DNA of 64,000 nt from Mesostigma viride (Eukaryota; Streptophyta; Mesostigmatophyceae; Mesostigmatales; Mesostigmataceae). Made by a program: the position numbers and the translations under genes. The stretch spans positions 184,001 through 248,000 of the forward strand of contig RPFO01000774.1 of NCBI GenBank assembly GCA_009746045.1, written 5' to 3'. Below the pieces are notes generated by a model. That model ran no database searches. It saw only the letters and a list, made by a program, of their open reading frames with translations, and had not been told where the DNA came from. Below are positions 53,155 to 64,000 of the stretch, in pieces. The number at the start of each line of letters is the position of its first letter. Position 1 is the first letter of the stretch.

Positions 53155-53830
53155 ATGTATATACTGACGGTGGTGCTCGCCATGATTCGGTTGGTTTTCC
53201 CCCACGCGAACATCCGGTCCGAGGATGCGGATGGCGCTGCCTTCTATTCCCCCAACCACCGGCCTTACATCGTGGTGCTGGACTTTGAGGGGGGTGGCCG
53301 GCATCTGCTTATCGACGTTTCGGTGGCGCGGCCCTTGGCTCTTAGCCACGTGGCTGGGGCCTTCCTCACGGCAGGTTACACGGCGGACCGGGCGGAGCGG
53401 GCCAAGCTCCTGGCCTACGGCGACGTCGGGCACCATCGTGTGGTGCCCTTTGTTTGTCCTGGAGTTGGGGCCATGGTGGGGCCCCTGACCTCCGCAATTC
53501 TTCAAGGAGCCGAGCTGAGTGTTGCCGGCTCTGGGAGGACCGGCTGGACCTGGAGGGCCAGCGGGCCCCATGGTCGGCGCGGACCTGGACGTCATATTGG
53601 CGTCAGCGCTTGTCGGTGGCGCTGACTCGGGCCATGGCTGACATCATGCTCCGCCGTACGCGGGCTGATTTTGCGGTGCAGCAGGGCTATTAGGTTCCTC
53701 CCGTTAGGCGTTTCCATTGGTCTTATCGTAGTATAGAGCTTTGACATGGCTCTGTATATAGGTTTATAGCTGGGCGTTTGCTTTGGTTTGAGTGATTTCA
53801 CTCTGCTGTAAGTAATTATATTATTATTAA
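53155..53830 (+). pseudogene. R2-like subfamily 1: truncated endonuclease domain and 3' UTR
   Basis: Starts at LTVVLAMIRLVFPHANIRS and runs to the FAVQQGY stop at 53,693, then the 120-base 3' UTR to about 53,830. It is a 5'-truncated copy of the 9,815-10,460 segment. The endonuclease Asp of RPDIV is Tyr here (RPYIV), and frames shift near 53,450 and 53,515, so it is inactive. Confidence 0.8.
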
Positions 53831-54226
53831 TACATACAGGGATATATATATAGCCGGCCGCTACAGGCTAAGTATGACCACCTCGTCAGAGTCGTCCCGT
53901 GTATGCCATTATCATGTACGACTCATCAGATCAGTCGATAGGCATATTACAGTCAGAATATTACAGTCGGTAGACGGAGTGCGGCCATTACAGTAGACGG
54001 AGTCATCACGGCCGATTACAGTATGAGAGGACAGCTTCAGTTCTAGATGACGATCATCATTACATCCCCCTCTTTAGTTGGACGCATTGCAGGTGCTTGG
54101 CCAGGATATGACCTCCCTGGCTGCCCGCCGGGGCGGGGGTGGCAACGAATTATCGGATGAGGCGGGGGGGGGGGGGGGGGGGGGCGGATCTGCCCCCCTC
54201 GGGTAACCTTGGGGGGACCCGTTGCT

Positions 54227-54273
<47 letters not shown>

Positions 54274-54282
54274 GGGGTGCTT
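53831..54282. other. Low-complexity region with poly-G tracts
   Basis: Repeated TTACAGTC and GACGGAG phrases (53,940-54,010), then G tracts of about 20 (54,163-54,184) and 40 (54,228-54,270) bases. Proline- and glycine-rich ORFs here come from the G tracts. Confidence 0.7.
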
Positions 54283-54735
54283 GACCCCCCGGCCCCGGCC
54301 TCTCGGGCGACATCTCACTCCGGGAGTGTCGCGAAAAGTCTGCTAAATAATAAGTTTCCTGATTTCGAGCAGGCTTCAATCAAGGTTTCGACTCTCGAGG
54401 TGGTACATACTGTCCTCCGTCGGCCACTGTGCCGGGATTCTCTGCTGCCCATGTAGTGCAGCGTGGGACACAACACTGAACAACAACAACAACACTGAAC
54501 ATACTGATAGTGCTTGACCCCCCCGGGCCTCTCGGGCGACATCTCACTCCGGGAGTGTCGCGAAAAGTCTGCTTAATAATAAGTTTCCTGATTTCGAGCA
54601 GGTTTCAATCAAGGTCACGGTTTCGACTCTCGAGGTGGTACATACTGTCCTCCGTCGGCCACTGTGGATTCTCTGCTGCCCATCATGTGGGACACAACAC
54701 TGAACAACTGACAACAACAACATACAGTACCTAAT
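54283..54735. repeat. Tandem duplication, two copies of about 225 bp
   Basis: CTTGACCCCCCGG, CTCTCGGGCGACATCTCACT, TTTCGACTCTCGAGGTGGTA and GGGACACAACACTGAAC appear in the same order in 54,280-54,505 and 54,510-54,735, with small indels. Confidence 0.85.
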
Positions 54736-55873
54736 GTAAGATGTCCTCACATATGGACAGTCAACGTTTACTAAGGCGTCGTTAACTTTACCAGGGAGCG
54801 TAACTTAGGAATCATAACGCGGGGTAATTTTTTTTTTCGGGGAAATGGGTATATTTTTATTAGCCAATTATGGACCAAAGAGGTGAGAGGGGAAATGAGT
54901 ATCAGCGAATCCTAAATGAACGTGGTCACACACGGGTGTGAAGGTGACAGGTGAAGGGCTAATAGGGCGCGTTATGTGACCAGGGAAGCCAGTGGACCTG
55001 AGTAACGCCGTGGGGCATAATGGTGAATACCTGGGGTAACGCGGGGTAATGAGTAATGACTTACCGGGGTAATGACTTTCACCGCAGTACGCCAGTACCT
55101 AGTGAATACAGTAATAACTAATAATAAGCGAGCAGCTGCTGGTCACAGGCCTCTGAGCCTCCCAGGCAGTTTTCCGTTAGTCACGTGCGTGGGTCGTGAC
55201 TGCATCGCCACATGCAATTTGGTTGCAGACTTGCAGCCTGCAATTTGCCCGCAGGAATAGGGCATGCCAGCGAAGCCCGCGTCTCTGCGGTTCCGCGCTT
55301 CCTCGTGTGTGATGTAACAAAGTAATTCGGCGCAGGCTTGTCCGCGACGCAATGCCGCAAGGGAAACTTCACGTACGGCTTTAATTGAAATCACATAAAT
55401 AGAGAGAGATTAGCGCCAGTATCCACATTTTAACGATTATCTTATCAAGGAGACAACCAGCGCAGGCCAGAAATCGGGAACTCATTGATTAATTTGAACG
55501 GCCACGACCCCATTCTAAAGGATTTTCCTTGACGTCAATTATGCGTGCTGTTACGTGTTAATATTATGGTGTTAGCATCGAATGGCATTGGCGAGTACCA
55601 TACTGCTGCTCACGCCGCGGCATTTATCGACGGAACCGTTTCCGATTAAACGTCCACTTCGTGTGCGTCCCTCTCGAAGCATCAGATCGAGCGTAACGCC
55701 TGCACAGGTCTGGTGCCTTCTTTGGTCACAGCGGCCTATTCTATTACCAACTATTACCACAGTCAAAGAACGTACGTCATTTCCCGGTATCTGCCTCTTG
55801 CATGCGCACGTGTAGGCCACGCCGACGCCACCCAATCCTCCAGAAGGTCTCTCTATATCTATCTATCTATATA
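54736..55873. other. Intergenic region, no gene seen
   Basis: Contains irregular GGGGTAA and GTAATGA repeats (54,815-55,090) and a 35-base scrap of the 13,545-13,945 repeat at 55,446-55,480. ORFs of 60-90 codons are unremarkable. Confidence 0.5.
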
Positions 55874-56799
55874 TCCCTCCCTCCCTCCCTCCCTCCCTCC
55901 CTCCCTCCCTCCCTCCCTCCCTCCCTCCCTCCCTCCCTCCCTCCTCCTCCCTCCCTCCCTCCCTCCCTCCCTCCCTCCCTCCCTCCCTCCCTCCTCCCTC
56001 CCTCCCTCCTCCCTCCCTCCCTCCCTCCCTCCTCCTCCCTCCTCCCTCCCTCCTCCCTCCCTCCCTCCCTCCCCCCTCCTCCCTCCCTCCCTCCCTCCCT
56101 CCCTCCCTCCCTCCCTCCCTCCCTCCTCCTCCCTCCCTCCCTCCTCCCTCCCTCCCTCCCCCCTCCCTCCTCCCTCCCTCCCTCCCTCCCTCCCTCCCTC
56201 CCTCCCTCCCTCCCTCCCTCCCTCCCTCCCTCCCTCCCTCCCTCCCTCCTCCTCCTCCCTCCCTCCCTCCCTCCCTCCCTCCTCCCTCCCTCCCTCCCTC
56301 CCTCCCTCCCTCCCTCCCTCCCTCCCTCCCTCCCTCCCCCTCCCTCCCTCCCTCCCTCCCTCCCTCCTCCTCCCTCCCTCCTCCCTCCCTCCCTCCCTCC
56401 CTCCCTCCCTCCCTCCCTCCCTCCCTCCCTCCTCCCTCCCTCCCTCCCTCCCTCCCTCCCTCCTCCCTCCCTCCCTCCCTCCCTCCCTCCCTCCCCTCCC
56501 TCCCTCCCTCCCTCCCTCCCTCCCTCCCTCCCTCCCTCCCTCCCTCCCTCCCTCCCTCCCTCCCTCCCTCCCTCCCTCCCTCCCTCCCTCCCTCCCTCCC
56601 TCCCTCCCTCCCTCCCTCCCTCCCTCCCTCCCTCCCTCCCTCCCTCCCTCCTCCCTCCCTCCCTCCCTCCTCCTCCCTCCCTCCCTCCCTCCCTCCCTCC
56701 CTCCCTCCCTCTCCCTCCCTCCCTCCCTCCCTCCCTCCCTCCCTCCCTCCCTCCCTCCCTCCCTCCCTCCCTCCCTCCCTCCCTCCCTCCCTCCCTCTC
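55874..56799. repeat. TCCC microsatellite, 0.9 kb
   Basis: About 925 bases of TCCC with occasional shortened (TCC) and lengthened (CCCC) units. All six frames are long and open (Pro-Ser-Leu on plus, Gly-Arg-Glu on minus), which explains the large apparent ORFs. It lies upstream of the LptB-like gene. Confidence 0.97.
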
Positions 56800-57504
56800 G
56801 TTCTTTCCCTTCCACCCCGTGGCTGTCACAAGTTAGTGCGCACAATGGCTTGTCCCCCAATGTCAGATTAGATGTATAGGCAGCTACGTATGGAACGTTG
56901 CATACACAGTATTATCTCCAGCGCCCTCATGAGGTCAATGCTCCCTATCTCCCAAACCGGCACATGTGTCAGATCCACTATTAGCGAGCCACCCCATCCC
57001 CCCCCAGGAATCACCATCATGCCCCTCTTCCTCTCCGTCTCCCGTATCGTCCTCTTTGGTGTTTGGCCTTTTCGCCGCATTATCCCTCTTCCTCGCGCCC
57101 CTCTTTCTCATTCTTCTCTTCCCGCACCCGCCTTTCCCCAGCCTTTCAACTCTCCAGCACGCCCGGCCCCTTAGCTCTCGTACTCACTCCTGTCACCTGT
57201 CCGATTCCTGTTGGGTTCCGGAATGGGTGGCACAACCTGACCACCACCACCTCCCTTGCTCCCAGTTCCGCCACACACGCCCCGTCCGCTTTGCCCTGCT
57301 CCTCATCCACCAAACATCCTATGGCTTTGCTCACTCCCTCGCTCACCATTGTCATTTCTCCCTCCTTCCTTTCAACCACTCCCTGTCACTCTTTCTCCAT
57401 CGCCTGCCCATGCACCCACCCCGATCTCCCGAACATATGTCGTCTTGCCGGCTTAAACCGATCTGGACCCTCCATTGCCCCCCTACTTCTGTCCCCCACG
57501 CCAG
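56800..57504. other. Pyrimidine-rich region before the first recognised LptB-like exon
   Basis: C/T-rich sequence that may hold the promoter, 5' UTR and an exon for the N-terminus or a targeting peptide. One frame starting at 56,872 (MYRQLRMERCIHSIISSALM) is basic and Ser-rich, as transit peptides are, but no splice link to 57,505 can be demonstrated. Confidence 0.4.
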
Positions 57505-60500
57505 GCAACTGGGGACGCAGGTACCAACAGCAGCTTTGGCCCGTCACAGCCTGAAGACCTGATTAAGCTCACCGATGTCCGCAAACTGTACGGGAACAGG
57601 GCGGTGGTGGACGGCGTCAGTCTCGTTGTGCGCAAGGGGGAGGTGGTATGTGGCCACGCATGCATTATCCAGTAACGATAATGATGATGCGCGTACCATC
57701 ATTATCATTACAAATTGTTAATGATGGCTGTGCATAGCAATGGTTTCCCATCCTGTACGCAATCCATCCTGTTGCCTGTAAACTGCTGCACATCGCCATC
57801 GTGTGCCTCTGTCTGGTAGCTAGAATCAACAACCCGCGAGGTTGCCTACTCTCAACCGTGCTGGCTGCCGGCATACGCACACACCCTCCGCTAGGGTAGG
57901 CCCCTTGTAGAGCAAAGCCTTGTAGGGCAAACCCTTGTAGGGCAAAGCCTTGTAGAGCAAAGCCTTGTAGAGCAAAGCCTTGTAGAGCAAAGCCTTGTAG
58001 AGCAAAGCCTTGTAGGGCAAAGCCTTGTAGGGCAAAGCCTTGTAGAGCAAAGCCTTGTAGGGCAAAGCCTTGTAGGGCAAAGCCTTGTAGAGCAAAGCCT
58101 TGTAGAGCAAAGCCTTGTAGAGCAAAGCCTTGTAGAGAAAAACCTTGTAGAGCAAAGCCTTGTAGAGCAAAGCCTTGTAGAGCAAAGCCTTGTAGAGCAA
58201 AGCCTTGTAGAGCAAAGCCTTGTAGGGCAAAGCCTTGTAGAGCAAAGCCTTGTAGAGCAAAGCCTTGTAGGGCAAAGCCTTGTAGAGCAAAGCCTTGTAG
58301 GGCAAAGCCTTGTAGGGCGAAGCCTTGTAGGGCAAAGCCTTGTAGAGCAAAGCCTTGTAGGGCAAAGCCTTGTAGGGCAAAGAGTTGTAGGGCAAAGCCT
58401 TGTAGGGCAAAGCCTTGTAGCGCAAAGCCTTGTAGGGCAAAGCCTTGTAGGGCAAAGCCTTGTAGAGCAAAGCCTTGTAGCGCAAAGCCTTGTAGGGCAA
58501 AGCCTTGTAGGGCAAAGCCTTGTAGAGCAAAGCCTTGTAGGGCAAAGCCTTGTAGGGCAAAGCCTTGTAGGGCAAAGAGTTGTAGGGCAAAGCCTTGTAG
58601 GGCAAAGCCTTGTAGCGCAAAGCCTTGTAGGGCAAAGCCTTGTAGGGCAAAGCCTTGTAGAGCAAAGCCTTGTAGCGCAAAGCCTTGTAGAGCAAAGCCT
58701 TGTAGGGCAAAGCCTTGTAGAGCAAAGCCTTGTAGAGCAAAGCCTTGTAGAGCAAAGCCTTGTAGGGCGAAGCCTTGTAGAGCAAAGCCTTGTAGCGCAA
58801 AGCCTTGTAGGGCAAAGCCTTGTAGGGCAAAGCCTTGTAGAGCAAAGCCTTGTAGAGCAAAGCCTTGTAGGGCAAAGCCTTGTAGGGCAAAGAGTTGTAG
58901 GGCAAAGCCTTGTAGGGCAAAGCCTTGTAGCGCAAAGCCTTGTAGGGCGAAGCCTTGTAGGGCAAAGCCTTGTAGAGCAAAGCCTTGTAGGGCAAAGCCT
59001 TGTAGAGCAAAGCCTTGTAGAGCAAAGCCTTGTAGAGCAAAGCCTTGTAGAACAAAGCCTTGTAGAGCAAAGCCTTGCAGAGCAAAGCCTTGTAGAGCAA
59101 AGCCTTGTAGAGCAAAGCCTTGTAGGGCAAAGCCTTGTAGGGCAAAGCCTTGTAGAGCAAAGCCTTGTAGAGCAAAGCCTTGTAGAGCAAAGCCTTGTAG
59201 AGCAAAGCCTTGTAGAGCAAAGCCTTGTAGAGCAAAGCCTTGTAGGGCAAAGCCTTGTAGAGCAAAGCCTTGTAGAGCAAAGCCTTGTAGGGCAAAGCCT
59301 TGTAGAGCAAAGCCTTGTAGGGCGAAGCCTTGTAGGGCAAAGCCTTGTAGAGCAAAGCCTTGTAGAGCAAAGCCTTGTAGCGCAAAGCCTTGTAGGGCAA
59401 AGCCTTGTAGGGCAAAGCCTTGTAGAGCAAAGCCTTGTAGGGCAAAGCCTTGTAGAGCAAAGCCTTGTAGAGCAAAGCCTTGTAGAGCAAAGCCTTGTAG
59501 GGCAAAGCCTTGTAGGGCAAAGCCTTGTAGAGCAAAGCCTTGTAGGGCAAAGTCCTGTAGGGCAAAGCCTTGTAGAGCAAAGCCTTGTAGAGCAAAGCCT
59601 TGTAGGGCAAAGCCTTGTAGGGCGAAGCCTTGTAGGGCAAAGCCTTGTAGGGCAAAGCCTTGTAGAGCAAAGCCTTGTAGAGCAAAGCCTTGTAGGGCAA
59701 AGCCTTGTAGGGCGAAGCCTTGTAGAGCAAAGCCTTGTAGAGCAAAGCCTTGTAGAGCAAAGCCTTGTAGGGCAAAGCCTTGTAGAGCAAAGCCTTGTAG
59801 AGCAAAGCCTTGTAGGGCAAAGCCTTGTAGAGCAAAGCCTTGTAGGGCAAAGCCTTGTAGGGCGAAGCCTTGTAGGGCAAAGCCTTGTAGAGCAAAGAAT
59901 TGTAGGGCAAAGCCTTGTAGGGCAAAGCCTTGTAGAGCAAAGCCTTGTAGGGCAAAGTCCTGTAGGGCAAAGCCTTGTAGAGCAAAGCCTTGTAGGGCAA
60001 AGCCTTGTAGGGCAAAGCCTTGTAGAGCAAAGCCTTGTAGGGCAAAGCCTTGTAGGGCAAAGCCTTGTAGAGCAAAGCCTTGTAGAGCAAAGCCTTGTAG
60101 GGCAAAGCCTTGTAGGGCGAAGCCTTGTAGAGCAAAGCCTTGTAGAGCAAAGCCTTGTAGAGCAAAGCCTTGTAGGGCAAAGCCTTGTAGAGCAAAGCCT
60201 TGTAGAGCAAAGCCTTGTAGGGCAAAGCCTTGTAGAGCAAAGCCTTGTAGGGCAAAGCCTTGTAGGGCGAAGCCTTGTAGGGCAAAGCCTTGTAGAGCAA
60301 AGCCTTGTAGGGCAAAGCCTTGTAGGGCAAAGAATTGTAGAGCAAAGCCTTGTAGAGCAAAGCCTTGTAGGGCAAAGCCTTGTAGGGCAAAGCCTTGTAG
60401 AGCAAAGCCTTGTAGAGCAAAGTCCTGTAGGGCAAAGCCTTGTAGAGCAAAGCCTTGTAGGGCAAAGCATTGGAGAGCAAAGCCTTGTAGAGCAAAGCCT

Positions 60501-62813
60501 TGTAGAGCAAAGCCTTGTAGAGCAAAGCCTTGTAGGGCAAAGCCTTGTAGGGCAAAGCCTTGTAGAGCAAAGCCTTGGAGAGCAAAGCCTTGGAGGGCAT
60601 CACGGCCAGAGCCAGGCTTAGCCACGGAGAAATGTACGGATTGCTGGTTGAATATTCAGGGATGGCCTAATTGCTACTTGCATGAGATCATTTGAGTGCA
60701 CCGTGTGTCACGCTGCTTGCTTGGCGGGACCACCCACCCAACCAACCACCGCCCACACCCACCAGGTGGGACTGCTGGGGCCCAACGGGGCGGGCAAGTC
60801 GACCACCTTCAACATGGCGGTGGGGCGCGAGGCCCCATCGGCGGGGCGCATCCTCATCCGCGACAAGGACGTGACGCGGCTGCCGTTGGACCAGCGGGCA
60901 CGGCTAGGCATTGGATACATGACGCAGGTGGGGATGCATGCCGCATGGTGGGGGCTGGTGCGGGAGTTAGACGGGTGTGGGAGGCCCTGCACACTCACAT
61001 GCATGGTCATTTGCGCCGCTGTCGATGACTGGTTGGCGAACTTGGGAGGGTGACCGCTGAGCCATTGCCTTTGGATGCTTACCCTGCTTGTATGCCGAGT
61101 GCCCTGGAATCATGGGGGGGGGTCGCGGGCAACGTAGGAATGGAAGTTGTCGCTCTCATCGCCCGCAAACCTACTTACCCACATTTTGTAAGCAATCTCT
61201 GCTATTTTGTGCAGACCCTCTGTGTGGTGGGGAAACTGGGAGTTTCCTCACTCCCCCGCCTGACTCCTGCGCTGCAGTGGTGCTGTTGTCACATGAAATG
61301 CACACACAGAGTTTTGGCCTGTTCTCATGGTCCAGGCGTGACTTTGCATACATTAGCATGCACGTGTGCGTGTTTTCTGTTTGTGTGTGTGTGTGTGTGT
61401 GCATGTGGTTGCGGCCCCTTGCATCCGCAACCACAGCCTTGCATCCGTGCTTGGGGCTGTGGTCAAAGGCTTTGTTTGTGTGCATTGGCTGACGACCGTT
61501 TACTTGCGCGCATGTGACCACTTCCCTTGGTTTGCATGCGTGGGAGGATGGCCGATGGATCGTGGGCGTGGGCGTGGGCGTGGGCGTGGGCGTGGGCGTG
61601 GGCGTGGGCGTGGGCGTGGGCGTGGGCGTGGGCGTGGGCGTGGGCGTGGGCGTGGGCGTGGGCGTGGGCGTGGGCGTGGGCGTGGGCGTGGGCGTGGGCG
61701 TGGGCGTGGGCGTGGGCGTGGGCGTGGGCGTGGGCGTGGGCGTGGGCGTGGGCGTAGTTAGGTTAATATTGTGCGGAAACCTTTTGCCACTTGGGCTTCT
61801 CAGGTTCCGCACAATATTACCGGCGATAACCACTCGCCGGACACCCAAGTTCACGCCGGTGTGAACTTGAGTGTCCGGCGAGTGGTTATCGCCGGTAATA
61901 TTGTGCGGAACCTTAGAAGCCCAAGTGGCAAAAAGGTTTCCGCACAATATTAACCTAACTGGCGTGGGCGTGGGCGTGGGCGTGGGCGTGGGCGTGGGCG
62001 CGGGCGTGGGCGTGGGCGTGGGCGTGGGCGTGGGCGTGGGCGTGGGCGTGGGCGTGGGCGTGGGCGTGGGCGTGGGCGTGGGCGTGGGCGTGGGCGTGGG
62101 CGTGGGCGTGGGCGTGGGCGTGGGCGTGCGCGTGGGCGTGGGTGTGGGCGTCGGCGTGCGCGTGCGCGTGCGCGTGTGCGTGCGCGTGTGCGTGCGCGTG
62201 CGCGTGGGCGTGCGCGTGCGCGTGCGCGTGCGCGTGTGCGTGCGCGTGCGCGTGTGCGTGCGCGTGTCGGTGTGCATTCGTGTATGCCGTGTCTGTGACA
62301 GCGACCTTTGTTTGTGTGCCATGGAGTGACAGCCTCTTGTTTACATGCGTGGGACGATGGCCAATGGATTGTGTTTGCATGCGTGCAACCTGGCAACGTG
62401 TTTGCATGCGTATATGCGACCGCCGAGCCAGGAGTCGAGCGTCTTCCGCAACCTATCCGTGTCGGACAACCTCATGGTCGTGCTCGAGGAGACGGGGGCG
62501 CCCAAGGAGCAGCGACAACACCGGCTGAAGGTGCGACTGGGGCAGATGAGAGGAGCCCGGGCCTCAGGGTCACGTTCTCTGTATCCGCTTTCGCTGCTTG
62601 GTTGCGTGTGCATGCCCACCTGTGGGGACAACCGGCTTCGGGCATCTGCAACCAGGCGTCGAGTGATAGGGTACTAAGGCTCCTGTGGACATCTTTGCTG
62701 CCGCCGCCACCTGGTGGGCTACCACCCCGCAGGTGTTGCTGGAGGAGTTTGGGCTGACCAAGGTTGCGCACACAAAGGGGTGCGCGCTGTCTGGAGGGGA
62801 ACGGCGCAGGACG
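57505..62813 (+). CDS. LptB-like ABC transporter ATPase, four exons, incomplete at both ends
   Basis: Exons 57,505-57,645, 60,766-60,927, 62,432-62,530 and 62,733-62,813 join in phase 0 into 161 residues with GT-AG introns. Motifs: [20 protein letters not shown] (A-loop Tyr), GEV joined to [15 protein letters not shown] (Walker A), LGIGYMTQ joined to [14 protein letters not shown] (Q-loop and coupling region) and ALSGGERRR (signature). ESSVFR, the DNL turn and SGGERRR match LptB, the ATPase of the bacterial lipopolysaccharide exporter, better than other ABC families. Walker B, D-loop and H-loop exons are not within the window and must lie beyond 64,000. The first exon starts after a CCAG acceptor at 57,501-57,504; the true start lies upstream. 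Partners would be LptF/G-type membrane proteins. A plastid or endomembrane role is possible; no targeting signal is proven. Confidence 0.85.
57899..60598. repeat. 15-bp minisatellite filling LptB-like intron
   Basis: About 180 copies of TTGTAGAGCAAAGCC, with AGAG/AGGG/AGCG variation at one position and rarer changes, cover 2.7 kb of the 3.1-kb intron. Because 15 is a multiple of three, every minus-strand frame is an open pentapeptide repeat (ALQGF and others), up to 986 codons. Variant units recur in higher-order blocks. Confidence 0.97.
60928..61555. other. First part of LptB-like intron 2
   Basis: Non-coding intron sequence with a GT repeat (61,383-61,400) and scattered TTTGCATGCGTG-like phrases that recur at 61,530 and 62,340-62,410. 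No exon-like frame is seen. Confidence 0.55.
61561..62260. repeat. GGCGTG hexanucleotide array, interrupted by a fold-back element
   Basis: Perfect GGCGTG from 61,564 to 61,755, the palindromic insert at 61,756-61,960, then GGCGTG again, grading into GCGCGTG and GTGTGCGTG variants up to about 62,260. It lies wholly inside LptB-like intron 2. Thr-Pro and Ala-His ORFs here are artefacts of the repeat. Confidence 0.95.
61756..61960. mobile_element. 205-bp fold-back element inserted in the hexanucleotide array
   Basis: An almost perfect palindrome of about 100-base arms centred near 61,858 (GTTCACGCCGGTGTGAAC). Ends are AGTTAGGTTAATATTGTG and its complement. GGCGT stands on both sides, consistent with a 5-bp target duplication, although the repeat background makes this unprovable. 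Its AGTT...AACT ends and size class resemble the palindromes at 14,680-15,994. Confidence 0.8.

Positions 62814-64000
<1,187 letters not shown>

Noticed and set aside
54043-54456. Poly-proline and poly-glycine ORFs
   Set aside because: Caused by poly-G tracts of 20-40 bases, probably also length-uncertain in the assembly.
55713-56879. Pro-Ser-Leu and Gly-Arg-Glu ORFs of up to 388 codons
   Set aside because: A simple TCCC microsatellite read in all frames; no sign of a real protein.
57899-60598. CRISPR-like regular repeat
   Set aside because: The units are contiguous, with no unique spacers, and the context is an intron of a eukaryotic gene.
57665-60625. Three giant minus-strand ORFs (859-986 codons) of ALQGF, YKALL and STRLC repeats
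   Set aside because: They arise from a 15-bp tandem repeat with no stop in any minus frame, and they overlap the intron of the LptB-like gene. There is no start context or non-repeat domain.
61171-62407. Thr-Pro, Ala-His and Val-Gly repeat ORFs
   Set aside because: Translation of GGCGTG repeats inside an intron.

Overview
The window looks like nuclear DNA of a repeat-rich unicellular eukaryote, most likely an alga. Two genes can be assembled exon by exon across GT-AG introns: a hybrid histidine kinase and an LptB-type ABC ATPase. Both families are bacterial-looking, but the introns rule out bacterial contamination, and a hybrid kinase rules out an animal. A green (prasinophyte-like) alga would fit, but nothing here fixes the species. 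Almost all remaining sequence is mobile elements, their fragments and tandem repeats.

Layout. 1-17,677 is a nest of R2-like non-LTR retrotransposons from two subfamilies. A minus-strand copy (7,244 to 3,383) keeps the front half (PHD finger, RING-H2 finger, C2H2-type fingers, RT core). A plus-strand copy (11,960-17,677) keeps the back half (fingers, RT, CCHC knuckle, restriction-like endonuclease). Together they give one element with an unusual domain order. The plus copy is split by two later insertions with target-site duplications: a 1.2-kb piece with a different RT (12,739-13,945) and a 1.3-kb array of long palindromes (14,680-15,994). A subfamily 1 copy lies at 7,966-10,332, and 1-3,382 repeats 9,124-12,533. 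18,672-20,600 is a minus-strand LINE of another type. 20,762-25,163 is a transposon with CACTAGG ends and 25,671-28,180 a second inverted-repeat element holding a SINE dimer.

30,615-41,060 is the hybrid histidine kinase: nine exons, 711 aa, PAS, HisKA, HATPase and receiver domains with the key residues present. Its introns hold a SINE, a 70-bp repeat and a 1-kb minisatellite. 41,640-53,830 is a second transposon field: LINE copies and tails, a hAT-like element with 8-bp target duplication (44,188-45,698), a 1.7-kb inverted-repeat element (47,564-49,281) and a truncated subfamily 1 tail. 54-57 kb holds simple repeats, including 0.9 kb of TCCC. 57,505-62,813 carries four exons of the LptB-like ATPase; the gene runs off the right edge. 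Its first intron is filled by 2.7 kb of a 15-bp repeat, its second by GGCGTG arrays interrupted by a fold-back element.

The kinase would sense an input through its PAS domain and autophosphorylate a His, with intramolecular transfer to its receiver. The ABC subunit would power lipid or lipopolysaccharide-type transport with unseen membrane partners. The two genes share no visible pathway. Many coding repeats differ by single-base indels, so residual consensus errors are a real possibility in this sequence.
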